From contig JBBSMX010000048.1 of assembly GCA_038232935.1 (NCBI GenBank), positions 1-25,963 on the forward strand: a stretch of 25,963 bases of DNA. The letters run 5' to 3'. The notes under the pieces were generated by a model. It saw only the letters and a program-made list of their open reading frames with translations. It made no database searches and was not told the origin of the DNA. The stretch comes from JBBSMX01 sp038232935. GTDB lineage: Bacteria > Bacteroidota > Rhodothermia > Rhodothermales > JANQRZ01. Both the position numbers and the translations under genes were made by a program. Shown in pieces: positions 6,764 to 15,696 of this stretch; within the stretch, counting starts at the first letter, position 1, and each line of letters begins with the position of its first letter.

Positions 6764-8926
6764 TTAGACCACACAGGTGTCGGCGTTCGTGGGGATATCC
6801 CAGACGAGGCCGCGTGTCGAATGATACTCGCCCGTCCACTTCCAGACGTCGGGAACGATCTCGATGCACAGCCCGTCGCGCTGTGCCCGCTCGTGCTCAT
6901 CCGTGCGGAGGCTGACGAGGAAGGGTTGGAGATCACGGAAATCCTTACTTTTTGCGACGCCTTTGCCTCGGAGCCGCTTCAGCAGCGCGTCGATCCGGTC
7001 CTGCTCCGGGCCGTACTCCACGACGACGGGTACGCCCTCGTCTTCGATGAGGCGGTAGGCGCGGGCCGTCTGCTCGAAGTTCAGCCCGGCGCGGAGCCGC
7101 TGTACGCCGTCGCGGTCGGTGTCGCGCTGGGCGTAGAGTAGGCGGAAGTAGCGCTCGACCACGGCGGGGTCGTCGAAGTCGAGGCCAGGGTCCTCGCGGA
7201 GGAGGTGGCCGACTTTCTCCGCGCCTGCGCGGTACTCGCCCGGCGGCAACCCGCCCTCGGCCGGGCGGAAGACGACAACCCGGCCGACATCCCGCTTCCC
7301 CTCGCGGTTGCAGCGTCCGGCAGCCTGGATGATTCGGTCGAGCGGACCGAGAGCGCGGAGCACGAGGGGGAAGTCGAGGTCCACGCCCGCCTCCACGACC
7401 TGCGTGCTGACGAGTCGCACGGGCTCGCCCTCCCGCAGCCGGCGACGAACATCAGCCAGCACGGCCCGGCGGTGCGCGCCGCAGAGCAGCGTCGAGAGGT
7501 GGAACAGGCCGTCCTCCGTCGGCAGATGGTCGAGCAGGGCGAGGGCGTCCTTTTTCGTGTTGAGCACGGCGAGGGCCTGCGGCTCGGCCTCCATCGCGTC
7601 GGCTGCTTGCTCCCACGTCCACGGCTCCGGCTCGATGGTGTACTCGACCCGCTTGAGCCGCCGGAAGAGGTCGAGCGGATCGGCGACGATCTCTTCGACG
7701 TGCTCGAACCCGGCAAAGCCGTCGCGGTCGGCGAGGGCGGGCGGTGTGGCGGTGCAGAGCAGGACCGTCACGCCGTAGTCGCGGACGAGGGTGCGGAGTA
7801 CGTCGAGCGTGGGGGCGAGCAGGCGGATCGGGAGGGTCTGCACCTCGTCGAGGACGATCACGCTGCGGGCGAGTCGGTGGAGCTTGCGGATCCGGCTGTT
7901 CCGGTTGGCAAAGAGGCTCTCCAGGAGCTGCACAGTCGTCGTCACGATGACCGGCGCGTCCCAGTTCTGCGCTGTGAGCCGAGCGCGCAACTCGCTCTCT
8001 GACGCCTTGCCCGCCTCCTCCCGGCCGGGGGAGGCGCTGTGGTGTTCGAGTACGGCCTCGTCGCCGAAGACCGCGCGGTACACGTCAGCGTTCTGCTCGA
8101 TGATACTCGTGTAAGGGAGGGCGACGACGACGCGCCGCTGCCCATACCCGAGCGCATGCTGGAGAGCAAAGGCCATCGCCGAGCGGGTCTTGCCGCCGCC
8201 CGTCGGCACCGTCAGGCGATACACACCGGGCGGCTTCTTGGCCGCCGCAATGCAAGCATGGTAGACCTCGGCGCGAGCCGCGTTCACGTCGCCCGTCGCG
8301 CTGTCCATCAGCCGCTCCTGATCTGCGCGGAGGGCTTCCCAGAGCGGAGCGAGGTCGCCCTCGCGCTCACGCAGCGCCGCCACGTCCGGTTCGAAGAAGC
8401 GTTCGGTGTCGAGGCAGTCTGCATCCACGAGCGCCGAGTGCAGCATCCGCAGCCACAGCTCGGAGGCGTGGCCGGAGCGCGCATAGCTCGGTACGTCGCC
8501 CGGTCCTACTTCGGGGGCGCGGCCGGCGAGGAGGGGCCGGGCGGCTTCCAGCGCCGTCCGTATGCGGGGCTCGTCTCGCTTCCGCTCGATACGGTCTTTC
8601 AGCCTGCCGTGGTCGGCGAGTCCGCCGTGGTGACCTGCCGCGTTGAACGCGAGGGGTTCGAGCACCTCCAGCGCCGCGAGCATCCCGGCGCTGGAATGAT
8701 CGGGACCGGGAGGGGTCGCTGCCTCATCGTTGAGGTACGCTTGCACGTCGGGCGCGACCTTCCCAGCATCGTGCCACCACCCCAGCCATTCGGCCACTGC
8801 TTCCGAACCGAACGCGGCGGCGAAGTCGCGTGCTAGCGTAGCCACACCCGGCGCATGAGCCGAAATCTCCGGCGCGTCGTCGAAGAGCGGCTGCGGCGGC
8901 CGGCCGGAGTGGGCGATGAGGGGCAT
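6764..8926 (-). CDS. cas3: Cas3 nuclease-helicase, type I-C
   Basis: Cas3 is recruited to Cascade-bound target DNA, unwinds it and degrades it. The 720-aa product has an N-terminal HD nuclease (His52-Asp53 in WWHDAGK, His77 in DHSSAG, His99-His100 in AGHHGGL) and an SF2 helicase: Walker A near 241-248 (PTGGGKT), DEVQ at 360-363, motif III CTATPP near 391-396, the STQVVEAGVDLDF segment near 507-519 and motif VI QAAGRCNRE at 534-542. Every key motif is present and the length is normal. It is the first gene of the cas set and cas5c follows after 11 nt. There is no clear Shine-Dalgarno site at the start; the promoter should lie in 8927-9207, shared back to back with the array 2 leader. Confidence 0.97.
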   Translation of the reverse strand: MPLIAHSGRPPQPLFDDAPEISAHAPGVATLARDFAAAFGSEAVAEWLGWWHDAGKVAPDVQAYLNDEAATPPGPDHSSAGMLAALEVLEPLAFNAAGHHGGLADHGRLKDRIERKRDEPRIRTALEAARPLLAGRAPEVGPGDVPSYARSGHASELWLRMLHSALVDADCLDTERFFEPDVAALREREGDLAPLWEALRADQERLMDSATGDVNAARAEVYHACIAAAKKPPGVYRLTVPTGGGKTRSAMAFALQHALGYGQRRVVVALPYTSIIEQNADVYRAVFGDEAVLEHHSASPGREEAGKASESELRARLTAQNWDAPVIVTTTVQLLESLFANRNSRIRKLHRLARSVIVLDEVQTLPIRLLAPTLDVLRTLVRDYGVTVLLCTATPPALADRDGFAGFEHVEEIVADPLDLFRRLKRVEYTIEPEPWTWEQAADAMEAEPQALAVLNTKKDALALLDHLPTEDGLFHLSTLLCGAHRRAVLADVRRRLREGEPVRLVSTQVVEAGVDLDFPLVLRALGPLDRIIQAAGRCNREGKRDVGRVVVFRPAEGGLPPGEYRAGAEKVGHLLREDPGLDFDDPAVVERYFRLLYAQRDTDRDGVQRLRAGLNFEQTARAYRLIEDEGVPVVVEYGPEQDRIDALLKRLRGKGVAKSKDFRDLQPFLVSLRTDEHERAQRDGLCIEIVPDVWKWTGEYHSTRGLVWDIPTNADTCVV

Positions 8927-9207
8927 AGGGGCGAGGACGAATGGATTGAGCAGGAGCTACGGCCGCCTACTGACGACAGTGTGTCGTGCTTGAGAGAGAC
9001 GCGGTTGAGAGAGCCCCGGAGGTCCTACCTGTGGTGACGCAGGCAGCTTTCTGGTGTGCGCGAACCCTGAGTGAGCGTGAGATTCCTGGAGGGTCCGCGC
9101 TCTTTCGCTTGCTCGAACATAGTTATGGCGGGGGAAATACACACCGCTCCCGTCTATTTCATAGGGGGAGGGTAACACGATCCGCTGATTGCTACTATTT
9201 TATCGCG
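8927..9207. promoter_or_regulatory. Divergent cas3 promoter region and leader of array 2
   Basis: This 281-bp gene-free stretch separates cas3 (minus) from the first repeat of array 2 (plus). The half next to the array, roughly 9115-9206, is notably richer in A and T than its surroundings, as expected of a leader. Near cas3 there is a perfect inverted repeat (ACGACA-GTG-TGTCGT, 8973-8987) followed by two copies of TTGAGAGAG at 8990-8998 and 9005-9013, 15 nt apart; these resemble a regulator site. No promoter hexamers can be assigned with confidence. Confidence 0.65.
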
Positions 9208-12200
9208 GTAGCAGCCGTCCTTCGGGGCGGCTGAGGATTGAAACTTCTACGTGGGCGGCTTGATGATTCAGCCGCAACTCGTAACCGGCGTCACCTACAA
9301 CGCTGATACGAAGGTAGCAGCCGTCCTTCGGGGCGGCTGAGGATTGAAACCATGCTCCCTCGCTCGATTCAGCGGAAGTACCGGGCGCGTAGCAGCCGTC
9401 CTTCGGGGCGGCTGAGGATTGAAACACCGAGTCCACCATCCCCTCGATGAGGCGGGGGTTCAGGTAGCAGCCGTCCTTCGGGGCGGCTGAGGATTGAAAC
9501 TCGTGCGCCTGGGGAACGACGAGGCGCTGCGGGGAGGGTAGCAGCCGTCCTTCGGGGCGGCTGAGGATTGAAACACGTGGATGAGCGCGCCGTCGGCCCC
9601 GTAGCCGAACAGTAGCAGCCGTCCTTCGGGGCGGCTGAGGATTGAAACGCTTTAGCCGTGGGAGTATGTCAAGGCAAGCTCAGGCGCACGTAGCAGCCGT
9701 CCTTCGGGGCGGCTGAGGATTGAAACGAGGACTACCTCCGGAAGCCGGACTACTGGGAGCGGGGTAGCAGCCGTCCTTCGGGGCGGCTGAGGATTGAAAC
9801 CAGCACTCAGCGCGGAACTGGTCGAGGAGGCCGGTTGTAGCAGCCGTCCTTCGGGGCGGCTGAGGATTGAAACTGCCGTGGGGAGTCCGCCGTCAGCCAT
9901 CGCTCGTGTCGGTAGCAGCCGTCCTTCGGGGCGGCTGAGGATTGAAACTCGCTGAAGAGGGTGATGGAGCGACGGATGCGCCGGAGGTAGCAGCCGTCCT
10001 TCGGGGCGGCTGAGGATTGAAACTGGATCTCGTCGATGAACACCGGCCGAGGCCGCATCATGTAGCAGCCGTCCTTCGGGGCGGCTGAGGATTGAAACGA
10101 GGTCGTACCGGGTCACCTCGGCGAGGCGGACCGGGTAGCAGCCGTCCTTCGGGGCGGCTGAGGATTGAAACGCCGCCGCGGCGAAGCACGCCGCCGCGAG
10201 GGTGGGGTAGCAGCCGTCCTTCGGGGCGGCTGAGGATTGAAACCAGCGCAGCCTCGGCCTCGGGCGCACGGCCTCCCGCGTAGCAGCCGTCCTTCGGGGC
10301 GGCTGAGGATTGAAACATCGGGTAAAGAGATTGGTCTGGATCGGGACTGCCAGGGTAGCAGCCGTCCTTCGGGGCGGCTGAGGATTGAAACGGCAGGGCA
10401 CATAAAACCTCCGCGAGCGTGGGGGCGGGTAGCAGCCGTCCTTCGGGGCGGCTGAGGATTGAAACAGTATGGAATGAACACAAAAAAGCCCCGGCACGGG
10501 AGTGTAGCAGCCGTCCTTCGGGGCGGCTGAGGATTGAAACGCTACATCGCTGCGTAGTCCGTCCGACTGTCTCGTAGCAGCCGTCCTTCGGGGCGGCTGA
10601 GGATTGAAACCTGTTCCTCATCCTCTACGGCGTGACGAACCCGGTCGGGTAGCAGCCGTCCTTCGGGGCGGCTGAGGATTGAAACCCGTTCGCCTGCGCC
10701 CATTCGATAGCGCGGGCGTGGTAGCAGCCGTCCTTCGGGGCGGCTGAGGATTGAAACGACGTGCCGCTCGACGTGCTGGGGGGTGAGCCATGAGTAGCAG
10801 CCGTCCTTCGGGGCGGCTGAGGATTGAAACGTCTACCTATCGGACGGGAGCAACCCGGCCGCGCACCGTAGCAGCCGTCCTTCGGGGCGGCTGAGGATTG
10901 AAACTTCTACGTGGACGGGCAAACATCCGGACGCGGCAGGTAGCAGCCGTCCTTCGGGGCGGCTGAGGATTGAAACGAGGAGATCAGCGCCGCCGCCCAT
11001 GCCGTGGCGGGTAGCAGCCGTCCTTCGGGGCGGCTGAGGATTGAAACTCATGATAAAAGGGGTTGAGGTTGGCACAGGCGGTAGCAGCCGTCCTTCGGGG
11101 CGGCTGAGGATTGAAACAGTATGGAATGAACACAAAAAAGCCCCGGCACGGGAGTGTAGCAGCCGTCCTTCGGGGCGGCTGAGGATTGAAACAGCGAGGG
11201 CGATCCGCCGCTCACCTACCTGGCCGGTAGCAGCCGTCCTTCGGGGCGGCTGAGGATTGAAACCTGCTTGACGGTAGGGTCTGTACAAAATGCGCAAAGT
11301 AGCAGCCGTCCTTCGGGGCGGCTGAGGATTGAAACACGAGCGCGCTCGGGGCCTCGCTCGTGAACGCGGGGTAGCAGCCGTCCTTCGGGGCGGCTGAGGA
11401 TTGAAACTGCAGGTGAGGAGGTGCGACGATGATGCTCACCGTAGCAGCCGTCCTTCGGGGCGGCTGAGGATTGAAACACCGACTCCCTCTAGCCCCTCGC
11501 CGACGTATCCGGTGTAGCAGCCGTCCTTCGGGGCGGCTGAGGATTGAAACGCGGCGGCTCGCGGCTGTCAGTTCGACCTCGTTTAGTAGCAGCCGTCCTT
11601 CGGGGCGGCTGAGGATTGAAACGCGGCGGGGTGAGACGTACACGCTCGACTGCACGGCGAGTAGCAGCCGTCCTTCGGGGCGGCTGAGGATTGAAACGCG
11701 TTGACGTAGGTGAGGAGGCCCGCCGCCGTCACGTAGCAGCCGTCCTTCGGGGCGGCTGAGGATTGAAACGTCACGAGGTCGCCGGGGAGGGCGAAGGTGA
11801 CGACGGTAGCAGCCGTCCTTCGGGGCGGCTGAGGATTGAAACGTCTACGCTACCGCGTTCGACGGGAATGCGGCGGGCGAGTAGCAGCCGTCCTTCGGGG
11901 CGGCTGAGGATTGAAACCCGGTTCTTCTCCGCCAAGCCCCCGGCCGAACTGGCGTAGCAGCCGTCCTTCGGGGCGGCTGAGGATTGAAACATATCCGCTC
12001 CGCTTTGAAGTAGAAGCCGTTCGGCGGGGTAGCAGCCGTCCTTCGGGGCGGCTGAGGATTGAAACCGAGAGCCGTCATTATTCCGCTGTTTCGACAGGAG
12101 TAGTAGCAGCCGTCCTTCGGGGCGGCTGAGGATTGAAACCCCAGCAGCGCATGTTGCCCGAGCAGGTCCGCGCCTTCGTAGCAGCCGTCCTTCGGGGCGG

Positions 12201-12363
12201 CTGAGGATTGAAACAGAGTCGAACCCCTCCTCGTCACGCTCCTCGCTTTCCTGGTAGCAGCCGTCCTTCGGGGCGGCTGAGGATTGAAACCAGGGCGTGA
12301 AGTCCGTGGTGTCGAACCTCAACCTCGTAGCAGCCGGTCTTCGGGCCGGCTGAGGATTGAAAC
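9208..12363 (+). CRISPR. CRISPR array 2, type I-C, 43 repeats
   Basis: I count 42 apparently identical 37-nt repeats (first 9208-9244, last 12254-12290) plus one variant repeat at 12327-12363. Repeats begin GTAGCAGCC and end GAGGATTGAAAC, so the array reads on the plus strand away from cas3, with its leader just upstream. Most spacers are 33-41 nt. The first spacer (9245-9313) is 69 nt, about double. The spacer at 10466-10503 recurs exactly at 11118-11155. Each repeat can fold a nine-pair stem (bases 5-13 with 18-26) closed by a C(UUCG)G tetraloop with one internal U-G wobble; the variant last repeat keeps nine pairs with different bases. A 34-nt segment and a hybrid hairpin follow the last repeat. 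Confidence 0.99.
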
Positions 12364-12397
12364 ATCTCGACGCCGTAGATGGGGTGCTCGCCGGGGG

Positions 12398-12427
12398 GTA
12401 GCAGCTGGTCTTCGGGCCGGCTGCTAC
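12398..12427. terminator. Palindromic hybrid of the CRISPR repeat ending array 2
   Basis: The element begins like a repeat (GTAGCAGC, then GGTCTTCGGGCCGGCTG) but where a repeat would continue AGGATTGAAAC it closes with CTAC. The result is a 13-pair hairpin with a UUCG loop (CGAA on the other strand). On the minus strand its TAG (12424-12426) is the stop codon of the alpha/beta hydrolase gene. It sits one spacer length (34 nt) after the last repeat. It may act as a bidirectional terminator for array 2 and the formate dehydrogenase operon, although no U-tract follows on either strand. Confidence 0.6.
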
Positions 12428-13395
12428 GGCGTTTCGTCTCGGAGGACGTCGAGGTAGAACCGGGCCGTCGTGCGGGGAGCCTCCAGCATCGGCGCGTGCC
12501 CGATGTCCGGCAGGAGGACGACGCGGAGTTCCGGCACGCGCTCGGCCCAGACGCGGGCGCTCGACGGGTCGATGATCCGGTCATCGGCACCGAAGAGGAG
12601 GAAGACCGGCATCGCGAGGCGGGGCAGGTCGTCCGTGACGATGTCGGGCGGGTTGTTGATGTCGCGCCAGATCTTCTGATTCTGCGGGGCGCGGTCTGCG
12701 TACTCCCGCGCCAGCACCTCACCGGCGGGCCACGGCAGGTCGGGCGGGTGGTTGAAGGCGAGCGCGGTCAGGCTGTCGTACCCGGCTGACGTCGTTGGAA
12801 TGAGTGGGTTCTCCCCTTCAGCGAGCGCTTCTCGCAGCGGACTCGGCTCCGGGGGCACGACACCCGCCGGGTCGAGCAGGAAGAGCGTCGTCACGCGCTC
12901 CGGGTGGGCGAGCGCGAGCCGCGTCGCCACGAGCCCGCCGAGCGAGTTGCCGGCGAGGTGGAAACGTCCCACGCCGATCTCGTCCAGCGCAGCCACCATG
13001 CCGTCCACGAGCGTCGCCACGTCGTACGTCGCGGCCGGGTCGAACGTGCTCTCGCCGTGCCCCGGCATATCGAGCGCGACGACGCGCAGCGAGTCCGGGA
13101 GGTGTGGGACGAAGCGGACCCAGTGGTTCTTGTTCGCGGCGAAGCCGTGCAGCAGGACGACGGTCGGCCCCGGTGCCTCGCGTTCGAGGTAGGCCATCTG
13201 CCCGGCTCGGGTGTGTACCTCATGCGCGTCGAGACTGGCTGCGCGCTGCTCGGCGTGCAAACCGACATCGTAGAGCGTGTGCCGCACGGAGGCGCAGCCG
13301 GTGAGGGCGAGGAGGCAGCAGAGAAAGTAGAGTGTGGCGGGGCATCGGACGGGCAGAGGAGGGTGGGTGGACGTAGGGGCGATCCCACGGGCCAC
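12424..13395 (-). CDS. Lipoprotein alpha/beta hydrolase
   Basis: The product is a serine hydrolase of the alpha/beta fold; its substrate cannot be predicted. Visible are the oxyanion motif LLHGFAANKNHW, the nucleophile elbow GNSLGG, the acid in LFGADDRIID and the catalytic His in DIGHAPML. The N-terminus has a hydrophobic stretch (TLYFLCCLLALTGCAS) with a lipobox cysteine, so it is probably a membrane-anchored lipoprotein exposed outside the cytoplasmic membrane. No ATG fits; the GTG at 13395 (323 aa) gives a plausible signal peptide and lies 38 nt after the mobA stop, but the start is uncertain. Its stop codon is provided by the palindrome that ends CRISPR array 2. It is the last gene of the formate dehydrogenase operon and may have no functional link to it. 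Confidence 0.85.
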   Translation of the reverse strand: MARGIAPTSTHPPLPVRCPATLYFLCCLLALTGCASVRHTLYDVGLHAEQRAASLDAHEVHTRAGQMAYLEREAPGPTVVLLHGFAANKNHWVRFVPHLPDSLRVVALDMPGHGESTFDPAATYDVATLVDGMVAALDEIGVGRFHLAGNSLGGLVATRLALAHPERVTTLFLLDPAGVVPPEPSPLREALAEGENPLIPTTSAGYDSLTALAFNHPPDLPWPAGEVLAREYADRAPQNQKIWRDINNPPDIVTDDLPRLAMPVFLLFGADDRIIDPSSARVWAERVPELRVVLLPDIGHAPMLEAPRTTARFYLDVLRDETP

Positions 13396-13433
13396 GTGGT
13401 CGCCGTGCCCGGAGGCAGCGACACCGAACCGGA

Positions 13434-13994
13434 TCAGAGGGGGAGGTCGCTCCGGGCGTTCACGTTGCGCAGCGGCTCGTCGGGGAGCGGGACGGTGCAC
13501 ACCGTCAGCCGGCCGAGGAAGGCATACAGCGCCCGTTTGCCCGCCGCGAGCTGCTCTTCGGCGACCGGTTGCACGCGCCGGTGGTAGCACGCACACAGCG
13601 GCTGGTTCCATCCGTCGGGTGTCACGGCGACGACGGCCTCGACGACGTCGGTTCGGGCCTCGACGAGTGAGCGGAGCGCCGCCGTAGTGAGGAACGGCAG
13701 GTCGCAGGCGACGACGAGCAGCCACGGCGTCTCCGACGCTGCGAGCCCGGCCGCGAGCCCGGCGAGCGGACCGGCGTTCGGCACGCGGTCTGCGACGAAC
13801 CGGGCGGGGCCGGGGAGGGAATACGTCGTGCCCGCATCTCGCACGCTGACGAGGACTTCGGTGCAGAGCGGGGCGAGCGCATCGTACACCCGCTCGATCA
13901 TCGCCCGCCCTTCGACGGACGCGAGGGCCTTGTCCGTCCCGAACCGCCGGCTCCGGCCGCCGGCGAGCAGGAGCCCGGTCAGGTCAGGGCGCAT
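13434..13994 (-). CDS. mobA: Molybdenum cofactor guanylyltransferase MobA
   Basis: MobA transfers GMP from GTP to molybdopterin to make the guanine dinucleotide cofactor used by formate dehydrogenases of the DMSO-reductase family. The 186-aa product has the nucleotide-binding loop near its N-terminus (LLLAGGRSRRFGTDKA, residues 8-23), an NAGPLAGLAAGL segment and VACDLPFL with the metal-binding Asp. Length fits the family. The start ATG at 13994 was chosen because the motif follows at the usual distance; it overlaps the end of the upstream small gene by 11 nt. Its place next to fdhD and fdhA indicates it supplies the cofactor to this enzyme. Confidence 0.93.
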   Translation of the reverse strand: MRPDLTGLLLAGGRSRRFGTDKALASVEGRAMIERVYDALAPLCTEVLVSVRDAGTTYSLPGPARFVADRVPNAGPLAGLAAGLAASETPWLLVVACDLPFLTTAALRSLVEARTDVVEAVVAVTPDGWNQPLCACYHRRVQPVAEEQLAAGKRALYAFLGRLTVCTVPLPDEPLRNVNARSDLPL

Positions 13995-14352
13995 CGGCGA
14001 GCGGATGGGGGAAGGCGCCCTCTTCGTCCGGCCGTTTGTGCAGGCACTCGAAATCCTTCTCGACGAGGAGCGCGAGGGTGCATCCACCGCCCGCGTTCTG
14101 CGTCCCCTCGAAGCCGACCCGCTCCGAATCGGCCCACGGAGCCACCCACGCGCGCGGGGCGAACACGGTGAGCGTGTCGTCGCCGAACTCAGCGCTGAGT
14201 TCGGCGGCGTCGGATGACCGGAGGGCGTACGTCAGCGTCCGGCCGGGGCCGAAGTGGGCGGTGCCTTCGACGTAGCCGTCGGCGGCGAAGTGGGCGACCT
14301 CGGGCTGGGTCAGGCGGAGACGGATCGAGTCGCCTTGGATGCGGAGCTTCAT
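13984..14352 (-). CDS. Small DUF7009-like protein of the formate dehydrogenase operon
   Basis: The 122-aa product begins MKLRIQGDSIRLRLTQPEV and contains TLTYALRSSDAAELSAEFGDDTLTVF and LLVEKDFECLHKR. I recognise this pattern as a small family (I believe DUF7009) found beside molybdoenzyme genes in Bacteroidota and relatives; its biochemical role is unknown to me. There is no signal peptide or membrane segment, so it should be cytoplasmic. Its start overlaps the fdhD stop in an ATGA (14349-14352) and its end overlaps the mobA start, so it is translationally coupled on both sides. A role in cofactor insertion or enzyme maturation is a guess from context. Confidence 0.85.
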   Translation of the reverse strand: MKLRIQGDSIRLRLTQPEVAHFAADGYVEGTAHFGPGRTLTYALRSSDAAELSAEFGDDTLTVFAPRAWVAPWADSERVGFEGTQNAGGGCTLALLVEKDFECLHKRPDEEGAFPHPLADAP

Positions 14353-15206
14353 AATGCGATGCGTTCGGGGGCGGTGTACACGTTGAACCGGCCGTTGCGG
14401 ACGAACCCGAGGAGCGTCATCCCGAACTCGGCAGCGAGGCTGACGGCGAGCGAGGACGGCGCGCTGACGGCGGCGAGAATCGGGATGCCGGCCATGAGCG
14501 CTTTCTGCGCGAGCTCGAAGCTGGCCCGCCCGCTGACGAGGAGGACGCTCTCGGAAAGCGGCAGCCGGTCCTCGAAAAAGAACGACCCGACGAGCTTGTC
14601 GACGGCGTTGTGCCGGCCGATGTCCTCGCGGACACGGAGGAGGTCGCCGTCGGGGGTGAAGAGGGCGGCGGCGTGAAGGCCGCCGGTCTGCTCGAACACA
14701 TCCTGTGCCGCCCGCAGCGTCGCCGGCAATCGGTGGACGACGGCGGGGTCGAGCCGGGGTTGCCCTGCCGGGAGCGCCGGACACCCCGTCACTTCGAGCG
14801 CTTCGAGCGACGTCTTGCCGCAGACGCCGCAGCTCGACGTGGTGTAGAAATTCCGCTCGATCCGCTTCGCGTCGAACCTCACGCCGGGGGCGAGGCGGAC
14901 GGTGAGGACGTTGTGGCTCGTCTGCACGTCCGTGATCGGGCAGTGCTGCGTGCCTTCGACCTCGCTTGCCTCGCGCACGATGCCCTCGCCGACGAGAAAG
15001 CCGACGGCGAGCTCGGCATCGTGGCCCGGCGTCCGCATCGTGACGGCGATCTGACGAAGGCGGGGCGCGCCGTGCTCCTCATACTGCAGCCGGATTTCGA
15101 GCGGCTCTTCGACGGCGAGCCGGTCGTCGTCGGCGCGCACCGATCCGTCGCGCACCCGATGAACAGGTACATGGACAACCTTGGGATCGGCGGTGGCAGA
15201 AGTCAC
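14349..15206 (-). CDS. fdhD: Formate dehydrogenase accessory sulfurtransferase FdhD
   Basis: FdhD carries sulfur from a cysteine desulfurase to the Mo-bis-MGD cofactor, a step needed for formate dehydrogenase activity. The 285-aa product has the SSCGVCGK motif, with Cys126 and Cys129 matching the catalytic pair of the family, plus HDAELAVGFLVGEG, REDIGRHNAVDKLVG and SGRASFELAQKA, all characteristic. The start is the GTG at 15206, 27 nt after the stop of the membrane protein gene. It overlaps the next gene by four bases. Nothing is missing. Confidence 0.97.
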   Translation of the reverse strand: MTSATADPKVVHVPVHRVRDGSVRADDDRLAVEEPLEIRLQYEEHGAPRLRQIAVTMRTPGHDAELAVGFLVGEGIVREASEVEGTQHCPITDVQTSHNVLTVRLAPGVRFDAKRIERNFYTTSSCGVCGKTSLEALEVTGCPALPAGQPRLDPAVVHRLPATLRAAQDVFEQTGGLHAAALFTPDGDLLRVREDIGRHNAVDKLVGSFFFEDRLPLSESVLLVSGRASFELAQKALMAGIPILAAVSAPSSLAVSLAAEFGMTLLGFVRNGRFNVYTAPERIAL

Positions 15207-15233
15207 GGGCGTGGGCGTGGGATCACCGTAGCG

Positions 15234-15686
15234 TCATGCGGACACAAGGGCTACGATGAAGGCGAGGGCCGAGAGGATCAAGCATAGCGGGGAATAGAGG
15301 CGGGTATCGAGTTCGGCGAAGCGTGTCCCGCGCACGCGCTTGAAGAAGCCGGCGTAGCGAAAATCGCCGATGGACCGCAGGAGGAAGATGGCGGCCAGCG
15401 CCCAGATACCAAAGCGAATCAGCACGCGTGGAACCGGAAGAGTGACGACACCCGCTGCGCCGAGAGCTACGAGGGCTGCTACGAGAAGCAATACAGCAAC
15501 GACAACCGTCGCTCCCGGCCCTGGAGTAAAGACGGGCTGCCCGCCGGTTTTCTCGTCGGCCGAGTCTTCCGGTCGGGTTGGTACGACAGCCTCGCTTCCC
15601 CACGTTCCACCGAGTGCCCAGTAGAGATGGAGCCCCGCGAGCGCGGCGAGGACGGTGGCGAGCAGGATGGCAAATGCGAAAGCCAT
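15234..15686 (-). CDS. Small integral membrane protein (DUF3995-like)
   Basis: The 150-aa product has four predicted membrane helices: near residues 2-26 (FAFAILLATVLAALAGLHLYW), about 65-85 (VVVAVLLLVAALVALGAAG), about 91-110 (RFGIWALAAIFLLRSIGDF) and the C-terminus (LCLILSALAFIVALVSA). The HLYWALGG segment after the first helix and RSIGDFRYAGF resemble DUF3995 proteins. The long polar loop after helix 1 is unlike the rest. The ATG at 15686 lies 10 nt after the DUF1641 stop, so it belongs to the operon. Its function is unknown; whether it serves the formate dehydrogenase is not shown by sequence. Confidence 0.82.
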   Translation of the reverse strand: MAFAFAILLATVLAALAGLHLYWALGGTWGSEAVVPTRPEDSADEKTGGQPVFTPGPGATVVVAVLLLVAALVALGAAGVVTLPVPRVLIRFGIWALAAIFLLRSIGDFRYAGFFKRVRGTRFAELDTRLYSPLCLILSALAFIVALVSA

Positions 15687-15696
15687 AAGGCCGATG

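Noticed and set aside
9208..12363. Many open frames with repeated FQSSAAPKDGCY or RPEGRLLP peptides across the arrays
   Set aside because: They are translations of CRISPR repeats with spacer lengths that happen to keep frame; not proteins.
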